From Sipunculus nudus (taxonomy: Eukaryota > Annelida > Sipuncula > Golfingiida > Sipunculidae), in the NCBI GenBank assembly GCA_026874595.1, contig CM049322.1, positions 34,901,840-34,965,839 of the forward strand: a stretch of 64,000 nucleotides of DNA, in the 5' to 3' direction. Both the position numbers and the translations under genes were made by a program. The notes below the pieces were generated by a model. The model was not told the origin of the DNA. It did not search any database and saw only the letters and a list, made by a program, of their open reading frames with translations. This document shows positions 11,531-23,015 of the stretch, piece by piece; positions within the stretch are counted from its first letter, which is position 1; each line of letters opens with the position of its first letter.

Positions 11531-11970
11531 TAATCTAAATGAGATAAGCGACTTGACTAACTGACAACACTGTCAATACTGGGGCAATATTTCTTAACTT
11601 CTTTCTCACAATTTCCGCATAGTTGTCTTTATGTATAGTTTGGAATATAAAAGTTGGCATATAAGATTAAAAGTCCATCAATTTGAGTATTAGAACAAGT
11701 TGATGCATCAAGATTTGGACATAGCATTGAGGTTTGCTTCACTATGTGTGCGCAGTTTATAAAGGAATACGCTTGTAAAATTCTTAGTTGCGCCAACTTT
11801 TCAAATTCAGATTCTTTTAATAAAGTTCATAATGTCATCACTTAAAGCTCAAGGTAAACAGTTACAGCAATGCAGTTCAAATTTATACTATAAGTTTCGC
11901 ATTCATCTACTTCATTTGCTGTCAGACTAGATTTCAGCTCCGTTATTGTTTTCTATACAAATAATATCAG

Positions 11971-11975
<5 letters not shown>
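11531..11975. other. Unique AT-rich sequence
   Basis: Nothing supported. If the exon to the left is real, this would be intron. Confidence 0.4.

Positions 11976-12032
<57 letters not shown>
11976..12032. repeat. (TA)n microsatellite
   Basis: About 57 bp of alternating TA. Confidence 0.96.
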
Positions 12033-12038
<6 letters not shown>

Positions 12039-12170
12039 GTCTTGACTAGCTTGTTGTAAAAGAATACATTGAATACATAAAATCATATTTAAAAGATAAA
12101 TGTTTACAGATAAGATTTCATCAAGAGATCGGTTTAGTTCCCGGATGGCTGATACATAAACACCAGTTAA

Positions 12171-12478
12171 GCCAAAAAAATAAAAGGGTATGGTTCTCAG
12201 GCACTTTTTTCAGAAATCAATGCGGGCGGGCGGTATTTTATTTTGGACCTTTTTTTTTGTATGTTTCGATAAAATTTCATATGATCAGGGAAAAGCATGT
12301 AAATGACAGGTTTCTTCTTGCTAAACAGGTAAAAGCACTAAATAACTAAGAAAATCGTATGGAAATTGTATTATTTTACCTTCTTGAATGATGAAAATCA
12401 TTATAAATATGTTTGATGCGGGGGGTTAAAATTGATGCGGGCGGTGCCTGAGAACCATACCTTTTATTTTTTTTGGCC
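12171..12478. mobile_element. 308-bp MITE with TTAA target site
   Basis: The left end (12171-12203) and the reverse complement of the right end (12445-12478) match almost base for base over about 33 bp, containing CCAAAAAAA, TAAAAGG and TATGGTTCTCAGGCA. TTAA flanks both sides (12167-12170 and 12479-12482). The internal 240 bp has no frame. TTAA duplications are typical of piggyBac and Kolobok-type DNA transposons, so this is a non-autonomous relative of one of them; the superfamily is not resolved. Near the ends a GATGCGGGCGG-type block occurs in direct orientation on both sides. Confidence 0.85.
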
Positions 12479-12664
12479 TTAAGATTTTCTTTTAATAACC
12501 GTGTATAACAGCCGGTACCGAACTCCAGATAACATTACTTGAAATAGATGGTGCTCTGGGTGATTAAAATCTTTAATGACAGCAATCACTACCTTAATAA
12601 TGTCATATGGTAAATTGATTCAAAAGAAGGTAAAGAAGTCAGAGTGCATCAGAGTGCGCCCATT

Positions 12665-12707
12665 CACGTGACGTCACGGCTATTCCAGGGCAGGGGGGTC
12701 AAAGGTC
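12665..12707. promoter_or_regulatory. E-box/CRE/DR1 motif cluster
   Basis: CACGTGACGTCACG (12665-12678) overlaps an E-box CACGTG with a perfect CRE TGACGTCA. GGGTCAAAGGTC (12696-12707) resembles a nuclear-receptor DR1. The 12620-12735 stretch is GC-richer than its flanks. No transcript is assigned. Confidence 0.3.
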
Positions 12708-13019
12708 GATTGTAGAGAGTGGAGTGCGCCAAGACACTCGCTTTATCATTTCTGTAGCATAGGTAAGCCTAGATAAAAAAACTTTATAAGAATCCTTAAA
12801 AGTACAGCCGCCCTTGAGCCTTTGATGTACAATAATTTACATTTTCCTCCCACTTCAAGTTTGATGATACATGTATACCTACAAATTGTAAAACAGTCAA
12901 CAATTTCTACCACAGAACCGTTATCACGTACATACTTATATGCAAATATACAGACGAAATGACCTGATTGGTGAAAGGAATTATTCATATACATGAAGAA
13001 ATAAGAATGGTCAGTCATG

Positions 13020-16000
13020 GATATATTATCCTATCTGTCTTATCCTATTCTATTCTATTCTATTCTATTCTATTCTATCCTATCCAATCCTATTCTATTC
13101 TATTCTATTCTATTCTATTCTATTCTATTCTATTCTATTCTATTCTATTCTATACTATTCTATTCTATTCTATTCTATTCTATTCTATTCTATCCTATCC
13201 TATCCTATCCTATTCTATTCTATTCTATTCTATTCTATTCTATTCTATTCTATCCTATCCTACCCTACCCTATTCTATTCTATTCTATTCTATTCTATTC
13301 TATTCTATTCTACTCTATTCTATTCTATTCTATCCTATTCTATCCTATTCTATCCGATTCTATTATATTATATTATATTCTATTATGTCTATTCTATCCT
13401 ATTCTATTATATTCTATTCTATTCTATCCGATTCTATTCTATTCTATTCTATTATTTCTATTCTATCCTATTCTACCCTATTCTATTCTATTCTATCCGA
13501 TTCTATTCTATTATATTCAATTATTTCTATTATATCCTATTCTATCCTATCCTATCCTATTCTATTCTAAACTATTGTATCCTATTCTATTCTATTCTAT
13601 TCTATTCTATTCTATTCTATTCTATTCTATTCTATTCTATTCTATTCTATTCTATTCTATTCTTTTCTGTTCTATTCTATCCTATTCTATCCTATTCTAT
13701 CCTATTCTATTCTATTCTATCCGATTCTTTTCTATTCTATTCTACTCTATTCTATTCTATTCTATCCGGTTCTATTCTATTATATTCAATTATTTCTATT
13801 CTATCCTATTCTATCCTATCCTATCCTATTCTATCCTATTCTAATCTATTCTATTCTATTCTATTCTATTCTACCCTATTCTATTCTACTCTATTCTATT
13901 CTATTCTATCTTATTCTATGCTATTCTACTCTATTCTATTCTATCCTATCCTATTCTACCCTATTCTATCCTATCCTATACTATTCTATCCTATTCTATT
14001 CTAAACTATTCTATCCTATTCTATCCTATCCTATTCTATCCTATTCTATCTTATTCTATTCTATTCTATTCTATCCTATCCTATCCTATTCTATTTTATT
14101 CTATTCTATCCTGTTCTACTCTATTCTATTCTATTCTATCCTATTCTATTCTATTCTATTCTATTCTATTCTATTCTATTATTTCCATTCTATTCTATTC
14201 TATTCTATTCTATTCTATCCTATTCTACCCTATTCTATTCTATTCTATCCGATTCTATTCTATTCTATCCTATTCTATTCTATTCTATCCTATTCTACCC
14301 TATTCTATCCTATTCTATCCTATTCTATCCTATCCTATTCTATCCTATTCTATCTTATTCTATTCTATTCTATTCTATCCTATCCTATCCTATTCTATTT
14401 TATTCTATTCTATCCTGTTCTACTCTATTCTATTCTATTCTATCCTATTCTATTCTATTCTATCCTATTCTATCCTATTCTATCCGATTCTATTCTATTA
14501 TATTCTATTATTTCTATTCTATCCTATTCTACCCTATTCTATTCTATTCTATCCGATTCTATTCTATTATATTCAATTATTTCTATTCTATCCTATTCTA
14601 TCCTATCCTATCCTATCCTATTCTATCCTATTCTATTCTAAACTATTCTATCCTATTCTATTCTATTCTATTCTATTCTATTCTATTCTACCCTATTCTA
14701 TTCTACTCTATTCTATTCTATTCTATCTTATTCTATGCTATTCTACTCTATTCTATTCTATCCTATCCTATTCTATCCTATTCTATTCTATTCTATTCTA
14801 TTCTATCCTATTCTATCCTATCCTATCCTATCCTATTCTATCCTATTCTATTCTATTCTATTCTATTCTATTCTATTCTATCCTATTCTATTCTATTCTA
14901 TTTTATTCTACTCTATTCTATTATATTCTATTCTATTCTATCCTATCCTATCCTATCCTATTCTATCCTATTCTATCCTATTCTATTCTATTCTATTCTA
15001 TCCTATTCTATTCTAAACTATTCTATCCTATTCTATTCTATTCTATTCTATCCTATTCTATTCTAAACTATTCTATCCTATTCTATTCTATTCTATTCTA
15101 CTCTACTCTATTCAATTTTATTCTATTCTATTCTATTCTGTTCTATCCTATTCTATCCTATTCTATCCTATTCTATCCGATTCTATTCTATTATATTCTA
15201 TAATTTCTATTCTATCCTATTCTACCCTATTCTATTCTATTCAATTCTACTCTATTCTGTTTTATCCTATTCTATTCTATTCTATCCTATCCTATCCTAT
15301 TCTATCCTATGCTATTCTAAACTATTCTATCCTGTTCTATTCTATTCTATTCTATTCTATCCTATTCTATCCTATTCTATCCTATTCTATCCTATTCTAT
15401 CCGATTCTATTCTATTATATTCTATTATTTCTATTCTATCCTTTTCTACCCTATTCTATTCTATTCTATCCGATTCTATTCTATTCTATTCTATTATTTC
15501 TATTCTATCCTATTCTACCCTATTCTATTCTATTCTATCCGATTCTATTCTGTTATATTCTATTATTTCTATTCTATCCTTTTCTACCCTATTCTATTCT
15601 ATTCTATCCGATTCTATTCTATTATATTCAATTATTTCTATTCTATCCTTTTCTATCCTATCCTATCCTATTCTATTCTATTTTATTATTTCTATTCTAT
15701 CCTATTCTACCCTATTCTATCCTATCCTATCCTATTCTATTCTAAACTATTCTAAACTATTCTATCCTATTCTACTCTATTCTATTCTATTCTATTGTAT
15801 TCTATTCTATTCTATTCTATTCTATTCTATTCTATCCTATCCTATTCTATTCTATTCTATCCGATTCTATTCTATTATATTCTATTATTCTTATTCTATC
15901 CTATTCTACCCTATTCTATTCTATTCTATCCGATTCTATTCTATTCTATTCTATTATTTCTATTCTATCCTATTCTACCCTATTCTATTCTATTCTATTT

Positions 16001-16269
16001 GATTCTATTCTATTATATTCAATTATTTCTATTCTATCCTATTCTATCCTATCCTATCCTATTCTATCCTATTCTATTCTAAACTATTCTATCCTATTCT
16101 ATTCTATTCTACTCTATTCTATTCTATTCTATTCTATTCTATTCTATTCTACCCTATTCTATTCTACTCTATTCTATTCAATTCTATCCTACTTATGCTA
16201 TTCTACTCTATTCTACTCTATCCTATCCTATTCTATCCTATTCTATTCTATTCTATTCTATTCTATTCT
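13020..16269. repeat. (TATTC/TATCC)n pentanucleotide satellite
   Basis: About 3.25 kb of TATTC units with TATCC, TACCC, TACTC and TATTA variants; the plus strand is nearly free of G. Higher-order structure is visible: a 69-bp block starting CCGATTC recurs at 15401, 15470, 15539 and 15608, and again at 15861 and 15930. A stretch of about 110 bp at 14040-14150 recurs about 305 bp to the right. The long YSILF frames are produced by the repeat and are not proteins. Confidence 0.98.
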
Positions 16270-17746
16270 TTGTAGTCTTCTGACCCAAGCGACTTTCAAA
16301 GATTTTATATAAGTTCTAGGATGGACCATATTAAGGCCTCCATTGTCAAAAGATGAAATTAAAGATTTCCTTTTAATTTTATCTGGCTTGTTGGACCATA
16401 TGAATCTAAACAGTCTCTGTTCAACCATATTTATAAAATCATCATCAGGTGTAGGTAATACTGAAAATAAATATGAAAGCTGTGATAACCCAAAAGTTTT
16501 AAGAATTGTAATTTTTCCAAGTAATGTAAGATTTCGATATGACCAAACATTAAGCACACTGTTTAATTTTTCCATGGCAGGGAGAAAATTCAGGTTTTTC
16601 AAATTATTTGCCTCTGGGGTTACCTTTATTCCCATTACATCAACTGGGCCATATGACCATTTCAGATTCAAATTTTCAATTTCTTCTTTCACTGATCTAT
16701 CGTAAGTCATGAGCAATGGCATCACTGTTGTCTTATTTAAATTTATCACAAGACCGGAAATTTTGGAGAAATTCATAAAAACTTTTAGTGCTTCTTTAAC
16801 TGATGACACATCTTTCAAGGTAAGAACAGTGTCATCTGCATATTGTGTAAGTTTTCCTCCAGGCATGTAACTGTTAATTAGATTATTGTTCCTGATAGTT
16901 AATGCTAAACATTCTGCACATAAAATAAACAGGTATGGGGAGAGAGGACACCCTTGTCTAACTCCTCTTGAAATACTAAAGTAATTAGACATCCACCCAT
17001 TGTTTATGATACAACTGCTAATGTCATTATACAGAATACTGCACCATTTTTGTATAACAGAGCTTATGTTGAAATATTTCAAAGTTTGCTCAAGAAAATT
17101 CCATTCCAATTTATCATAAGCTTTTTCAAAGTCTATTGTCATAAGTAGCCCATTTAATTTTGTTCTCTTTGCATGATAAATATTATTTAAAACTTTATTT
17201 ATGTTTTCTCCAATATACCTGTTTTTAAGAAATCCTGTTTGGTTGTGGTGTATTATGTGTGGCAAAATCTTTTTCATCCTTGAAGCTATTACCCCAGCAA
17301 TAATTTTATAGTCAACATTCATCAAAGAAATTGGTCGCCATTTTTTTTATTTCTGTATTATCTTTACCTTTTTTAGGGATAAAACTTATGACACCTTGTT
17401 TTTGGGATATTGAAAGTTCACCACCATCATAAATATACCTTACTGCTTGCATGAAATATTGTTTTAGTTGAGTCCAAAATTTTTTGTAGAATTCGGCAGG
17501 TATACCATCGTTCCCAGGTGTTTTGTTATTTTTTTGAGACAACAACACATCTGTTATTTCTTTTTCACTGATTAATGTATTCATTAACATGTTTTGTTCT
17601 TTTGAAACTTTTTGCATTGGCTGTACCTGTGCTAGGAATTCTGTGATACTGTGTGCATTTCCTTTTGAAAAGTTTTATTCATATAAGTCCTTATAAAATT
17701 CTTTAGCTGTTTTTATTATTTCCTTTTGATTGTCTGACAAAGACCC
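16270..17746 (-). pseudogene. L1/Tx1-type reverse transcriptase fragment
   Basis: On the minus strand the segment begins between endonuclease and RT (KEIIKTAKEFYKDLYE) and contains the RT core in order: KTPGNDGIPAEFYKKFW, WRPISLMNVDYKIIAG, the catalytic DFEKAYDKLEW, GVRQGCPLSPYLF, the YADD active site (QYADDTVLTL) and INLNKT. It then runs into the thumb (GKITILKTFGLSQLSYL) and stops at KVAWVRRLQ where the satellite begins. It is broken by a TAA at 17675-17677 and a one-base frameshift in an A8 run near 17340, just before WRPIS. The endonuclease, the 3' end and any polyA tail are missing, so both ends are truncated. The same pentamer satellite flanks both sides. The motif spacing fits the L1/Tx1 group of non-LTR retrotransposons. 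Confidence 0.93.
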
Positions 17747-17860
17747 ATCTATCCTATTCTATCCTATTCTATTCTATTCTATTCTATTCTATTCTATTCT
17801 ATTCTATTCTATTCTGTCCTGTTCTGTCCTCTTCTGTTCTGTTCTACTCTATAATATCAT
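17747..17860. repeat. Short pentamer satellite block, right of the RT fragment
   Basis: TATCC/TATTC units as in the main array (to about 17815), decaying to TGTCC/TGTTC variants before family A begins. Confidence 0.9.
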
Positions 17861-17867
17861 ATTCTAT

Positions 17868-17984
17868 TCTTCTGCCTCCGCCAGGATGGTATGCATTCAC
17901 CTGTGTTCCTGTGAGTGTTTGTGTGTGTGTGTGTGTGTGTTTGTGTGTGTGTTTGTGTGTGTTTGTGTGTTGTGTGTGTGTGTT

Positions 17985-18041
<57 letters not shown>

Positions 18042-18345
18042 ATGTGTGTTTGTGTGTGTGTGTCTGTCTGTGTGTGTGTCTGTCTGTGTGTGTGTGTTTC
18101 ATCACAACATAACTCACGCAATCATGAACGGAATCTCGTGAACTTTAAAAGGCATTTCCGGGGAATCTGCCAATTAAGAATCGAATATATATTTGGTTGG
18201 ATCTGGCCCATGACCAGGATTTAGGAACGTCAAGAATATTCACGAATGCGTGATTGACTCTGGGAATATGGGCCTAAAAAGTTAAGGCAAACATGGTTAT
18301 GGGAGCATCCCACAATAGGAACTCCCACATTGCGGAGGCTTGCAC
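17868..18345 (+). repeat. Interspersed repeat family A, copy 2, with expanded TG tract
   Basis: Begins CTGCCTCCGCCAGGATGG, then ATGCATTCAC. After the TG tract (17911-18098) it continues with the ACTCACGCAATCATGAACGG block, GGATCTGGCCCATGACC, AGGAACGTCAAGAATATTCA, GGGAATATGGGCC, and a closing GCGGAGGC. The start GCCTCCGC and the end GCGGAGGC are inverted. The TG tract sits where other copies have only a short GTTTGTGTGTGTG, so it grew inside the element. Confidence 0.8.
17911..18098. repeat. (TG)n microsatellite
   Basis: About 190 bp of TG with TTTG and TCTG interruptions. The Cys/Val and Thr/His frames through it are artefacts. Confidence 0.98.
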
Positions 18346-19199
18346 ATGGCGGATATATATATATAAATAGATAAGAATTTTTGTTTTTAGTGCTGCCTTG
18401 CATACTTACTACATATCCCTTTAAGTCAAATATCATCGATAAATGTCATAAGAGATCACGTTTACCCCCTTCTAACCATCGCCTAGTGTGCCCCTCACAG
18501 GTATTCTTTCGTTTAAGAGAACTAAAAGAAACCCAGTGGCTGGAAACCTGGTCTGTGGACTGGTCAAAATTGGTATTATATGTCCCCGGCTTTGAAAGTG
18601 GCATTATTTAGGATATAAGCAACTGAACACGTGGCTTTATTTTATCTGGATGGGACTTTTGATGTTCCTTTTTAAACAGATGCTGAGGGTTAAAGTGTTG
18701 TCTTACCCTAGCCGTATGCCTCCTTCTGGCAAAATCCTGCATCTGCCACTGTTACATTCCTTAGAATGCAGATTTCTAGTCCTGACATCGGACATGACAA
18801 ATATAAAAAGACACGTTGGAGCATCAGTAGGCGTATTTTGGTCAAAAAGAGCGTTAGATATTCTTGATGGGAATCCAGACAGATATATAACTTCCCCATT
18901 ACCGTAAAACTCCGGTGTAAGGGGCATTTAGACAACTTTATTACCGTCTTACTATAAATGGTCGGGGCTGTAGCCGGCAGTCAGCGTGGGTTTTTTTTAT
19001 TGACTTAAAGGCCATTTCAGCGATGTCATATGTGCTCATACGATATTGTGGAGGTTTTATGGGATGGGAGAGGCTGATCTCGGAAGGACGGGGTATACAT
19101 GTGAACAAATCTTTAATCTAAGCTGTGCCCCCCTGAATATTAATCAGCTTGCTGGCTGCTTTCGGAAACTTTCACAGTCGCAGATCACTAACTGGGACT
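18346..19199. other. Mostly unique, with a family A end fragment
   Basis: The block ATTCCTTAGAATGCAGATTT at about 18755-18780 matches the terminal stem and tail of family A. The overlapping frames at 18650-18935 on both strands are unsupported. Confidence 0.45.
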
Positions 19200-19250
19200 T
19201 TTATTCTTATTATTCTTATTCTTATTATTCTTATTCTTATTCTTATTCTA

Positions 19251-19299
<49 letters not shown>

Positions 19300-19384
19300 T
19301 GTTATTATAATATTATATTTTTATTATTTTTTTTTATTATTATTATCATAATTATTATTAATTTTATTATTATAATTATTATTA

Positions 19385-19413
<29 letters not shown>
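19200..19413. repeat. (TTATTC)/(ATT)n microsatellite
   Basis: TTATTC hexamer-like units pass into long ATT runs with some TTTTT and ATA interruptions. Adjacent AGT/AGC triplets to 19470 are an eroded extension. Confidence 0.95.
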
Positions 19414-19415
<2 letters not shown>

Positions 19416-19469
19416 ACAGCAGTAGTATTAGCAGTAGCAGGTACAGGAGTAGTGGTAGTAGTTTTTTTG

Positions 19470-20098
19470 TATTTGTTGTAGAAGTTTTAATCATTGTTGT
19501 TATAATTGTTGTAGTTGTAGTGGTTTAATATTCCGATTCAGTAGAAAGTGCCATAAACTTATCCTTCAAAAAATCAAAGTAATAACAACATTTTTTTAAA
19601 CAAGAAAGTTCCAGAGAGCGTTTAGAAATAAGAAAGTTGTTTCCAAGGCCCAATAACAATGTATTCAGTTTTAATCGATCTATACATTAATGTTCTTTTT
19701 CTTTGTAGAAGAAAGCTGAACTATCCAACCACAACACACACCTCGTTCGATTTTTCGGATAAATAAGTGATATGCGCATCGGTCAGGGGACCTTGAAAAG
19801 ATAGTATATTAATCTTGTCATCTTCGAGTGTAACCCTATCCACGATCGGGAACGCTCTCTGTAGGGAGGATCGAAAAAATACCCGCCCCGGCGTTTGTCA
19901 TATCAAGATCATGACACAAAACTCCAGTGCTTGACGAACGCCTACTTAAAATGACAGAATATGTGACAGACCGTGCAAAGTTTATGTCATCCAGGGTGAC
20001 ACAGGACGTGCTAAGTTCACAAAACAGGTTCATTAAATCAAGGAATCCTATCGTACAGCTGACCAGGTTGCACCTAAAAATCTCGTGTCCAAGTCCGA
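19470..20098. other. Unique sequence; weak frames only
   Basis: Overlapping frames at 19836-20033 (minus) and 19927-20142 (plus) have no domain or convincing splice sites. The segment is somewhat GC-richer and leads into the motif cluster at 20099. Confidence 0.4.
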
Positions 20099-20178
20099 GC
20101 CAATCAGACGTATTAGCATTAGGTCACGTGATCAATGATTGACAGCCGTCTCTGACCCGATGCTATTTACATCAATCA
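20099..20178. promoter_or_regulatory. Dense cluster of developmental transcription-factor motifs
   Basis: Within 80 bp: GCCAATCAG (CCAAT box, 20099-20107), ATTAGCATTAG (homeodomain cores, 20112-20122), CACGTG (E-box, 20125-20130), TGATTGACAG (PBX-MEIS composite, 20136-20145), TATTTACA (forkhead-like, 20164-20171) and ATCAATCA (PBX/HOX-like, 20171-20178). An enhancer or promoter is plausible but unproven. Confidence 0.35.
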
Positions 20179-20358
20179 TATCTTCCCGTGTCGTCATCGA
20201 CCGTTCGTCATCTGTCATCCAGAGGAATCGTTACTACTGAGTACTAAGCACATCATGTGACATGGTGTCACATGTCTCTTAAGGGATCTACCATGTCTCA
20301 AATTTGAATGCATATATATGAAATCAACACCTTTTGCATTCTTATCTATATATATATA

Positions 20359-21545
20359 TCTAATACTTATAAAAAGAATTCAGTTCACGTTTGTGCGCAA
20401 TGTTCTCTAAAACCGCGCTGTGTACAATATTGTGCCATACATCATTTTAAAGTTTATTATCCCCGCAGTGACATAGGCGATATGAAAATAAATAATTTTT
20501 AATATACATATAATTTTGAGTGATTTTTTTCCGTTTTTTTACCGAGCACAGCCGAACTGTCTTCGGCAATCACGGGAATGCGTGCATCGTGGTCACTTAA
20601 CCTCTAACACTAAGGACTATTATTCATATGAATAACGCTTGCTTTCAATGAGGGATTTGACCCACGTGCGTGGTCAGTAAAAGAGAAAAACACATGTTTC
20701 TCGCTTATGAAATGGAGAGTTCAACCCAGGAGGATTAATGACAAAACCTAATTCAAGGTCCTAATTTCAGGAACATGCGTGAGGTGGGGTGGAGTGGTGT
20801 CTGGGGTTTCAGGCCTCGAAATTTGTCTGATACGATGAAGAAAAAACCATTGCGGCGGTTGAAAATGAATATACGGACCCTCTGCATGGAATTCCGTTAG
20901 GTCCGCTCCTGCTACTTACGAGGTTTGCATATTTCTGTTTCTTTCTTCAGGAACAGTTTCCTTGCAACGTACATTTAATAAATCTTTCATGTGTTCCTCA
21001 CATCAACCTAATCTTTATACATCCACCGATAGAATCCAGTCAAATATCATCGAAAACCTGAATGCCCCCGCGTCTCATTCCGGTTTGCAATGTCAACACC
21101 ATCACTGGCCAGGTCATCAAGGTAAACATACCGGGGTATAAATTTCTTGCCACGAGGACAGAACCACAGAATGAATGTTAAAAATATTGGAGCGACTACA
21201 GGATACTCACGCAATGTCTCCACCAGATTATGAGTTTATATGGATGGACGGTATGATGTTAAGGATTCATGTAATTTAAAAGTAAGTGGCGAAATTAAGA
21301 TACAAGCAGCTGTACATAGAAACGTTTTCTGTTCACAGAAGTGTTGTTCCTCAGAGAGATGCGTGAGTTATTCTGCAGTCGTGCCAAAATGTTTATACAT
21401 ATCTTATGGAAACAGTTTCCCACTGAAAACCTATATTTTCTGTTAACTTTTAGAATAAAAATAAAATGAGCCAACATATCACATCTCAGTTAATAAATCT
21501 CCCCAACCCCGGTAATAAGCCCGGTATACCGGGTCTATCCGCTAG
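20359..21545 (+). mobile_element. Non-autonomous Helitron, copy 1
   Basis: The 5' end is A^TCTAATACTTATAAAA and the 3' end is a perfect GC-rich palindrome CCCGGTATACCGGG (21520-21533), then 8 bases and CTAG^T. TC at the 5' end, a hairpin close to a CTRR 3' end, and insertion between A and T with no duplication are the hallmarks of Helitrons. A second copy with the same ends lies at 31389-32365. There is no Rep/helicase frame, so it is non-autonomous; the small frames inside are not supported. Length 1187 bp. Confidence 0.85.
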
Positions 21546-22242
21546 TATATATATAAAGAAACTTTATTTATTTTTTTATAGTGTATATAACAAGTGATTT
21601 TGTTGTTCATATTAACTATAAAAAAATTGAATCAGTTTCGTATTCCTCCTATTAGGTGGCACGGATTCCCACACATATATCCCCCCACAGCCCCCGCCCC
21701 AGCACACACACACACACACACAAAGTCCCCATTTTGGTAGAAGGGTCCATGAAGATTTCATTTATGTGTGATCTGATTAAATAAAGCAAGAATTTATTTC
21801 CCTTTATATAATTTCAATAAACACACATTTCGTCCTCTCGCTGCGGGTGTTCTGCTGAAGAGTCCACAGGACATTCATTCAAATGACAGTTCATTTCTCA
21901 TTTGCTGGTTTATTTAAGTCAGATTACATGGTAATGCGTATAAAATATTTTGCTGGAGCTGCGACATAAGAAATGCCTTAAATAGTTGACCTCTCCTAAT
22001 GTGACAAGGTGGTGAGTGACAAATGGGCGGATACGGGGGGAAGTATCCGCAAACCAGTGTCGCGATAATAAAATTTGTCTCAGTTACTATAGAAGTGATG
22101 TACAGTCCTGTTAAATTATCTGTCTCACCACCAACTCAAACTCTGTGACCTGTCCCCAGACCTTAAGACCTGCCTTTATTCAATTTTCGTCTGCACAGTA
22201 GAGTTGTGTTGATATTACAGGGGCCCAATTACCTTCCTGACC
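21546..22242. other. Unique sequence with short (CA)n
   Basis: A CA run of about 20 bp at 21703-21722. Nothing gene-like. Confidence 0.5.
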
Positions 22243-22685
22243 TTTATAAACTTAAGGTAATTCCTTGGAGCTTTTAAAAAAATAGGCCAGAAAAAAGTGT
22301 ATATCACCGCACACAGGCTCCTTATTTTGTTTATATCAACGTGTTAATAACACGTGGGGGCCCGCGAAAATAATCAAAACAAATTCAAGAAGGACATCTG
22401 GCAGCAGAGCTTTGAAAATGGTGTTTTGCATCAAGTAACCTTTCTACCTCCGCATATATGTAACCTGCCACCTTAGGTTACATGTTTTTTCCTGATTGCT
22501 AACATTGCTGTGTTCAAAAACATGTTGTTGATAAACAAGTTCATACATCATTCAGGAAGGCCTTATAAGAACTTTTCACAAGCAAAAATCCCCTTCGATC
22601 ATTAAAATATACACAGAGGAAGCCAGAAATCTCATTAATTCTTTTCCAAAGGGTAGGTGAAAGGCCACATTTTAAGCGGAGGTTA
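22243..22685 (+). repeat. Detached copy of the foldback-element outer arm
   Basis: Matches the reverse complement of 24472-24988 along nearly its whole length. Shared blocks include CCTTGGAGCTTTtAAAAAAAT, ACACAGGCT, TGTGTTCAAAAACA and GATCAT..ATA.ACACAGAGG. A weaker match in the same orientation lies at 28190-28475. With 24472-24988 it forms an inverted repeat of about 440 bp across a 1.8-kb spacer. Confidence 0.85.
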
Positions 22686-22740
22686 CTGCAACTGTGCCTA
22701 CTCTGGATTTCATCTTAACCTCTGGGATAAATACCGTTAT

Positions 22741-23015
22741 TGCCTCCGCCAGAAGGGTATGTGTTTATCCTCGTTAATTTGTGGATCCGGCACATGATCC
22801 AGAATCAGGAACGTCATCAAGGAATATTCACAAACATACATTTACTCAACATGGGGCATAAGAGCCGAATAAGTGAATGTACCCATGGTTTTGGAAGCAT
22901 CCAATAATACGGTTCCTCCCCCCCCCCCCCCCCCCCCCCCCCCCCCGTTCCCCGCCCCCAAATGCATATTGCTAATGTTGTTGCATTCCCTAGAATGCAG
23001 ATTTCTAGTTCCTCA
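22741..23015 (+). repeat. Interspersed repeat family A, copy 3, with C29 run
   Basis: Starts TGCCTCCGCCAGAAGGGTAT, carries TGGATCCGGCACATGATCC, AGGAACGTCATCAAGGAATA and GCCGAATAAGTGAATG, and ends TTGCATTCCCTAGAATGCAG then ATTTCTAGTT. A run of 29 C (22918-22946) sits where other copies read a short CTCCC. Confidence 0.85.

Noticed and set aside
12968-16082. Long frames encoding YSILF repeats (200 and 275 codons and others)
   Set aside because: They are translations of the TATTC pentamer satellite, open in several frames at once; there is no start context or domain.
17730-18224. Cys/Val-rich and Thr/His-rich frames
   Set aside because: They are translations of the (TG)n tract within a family A copy.
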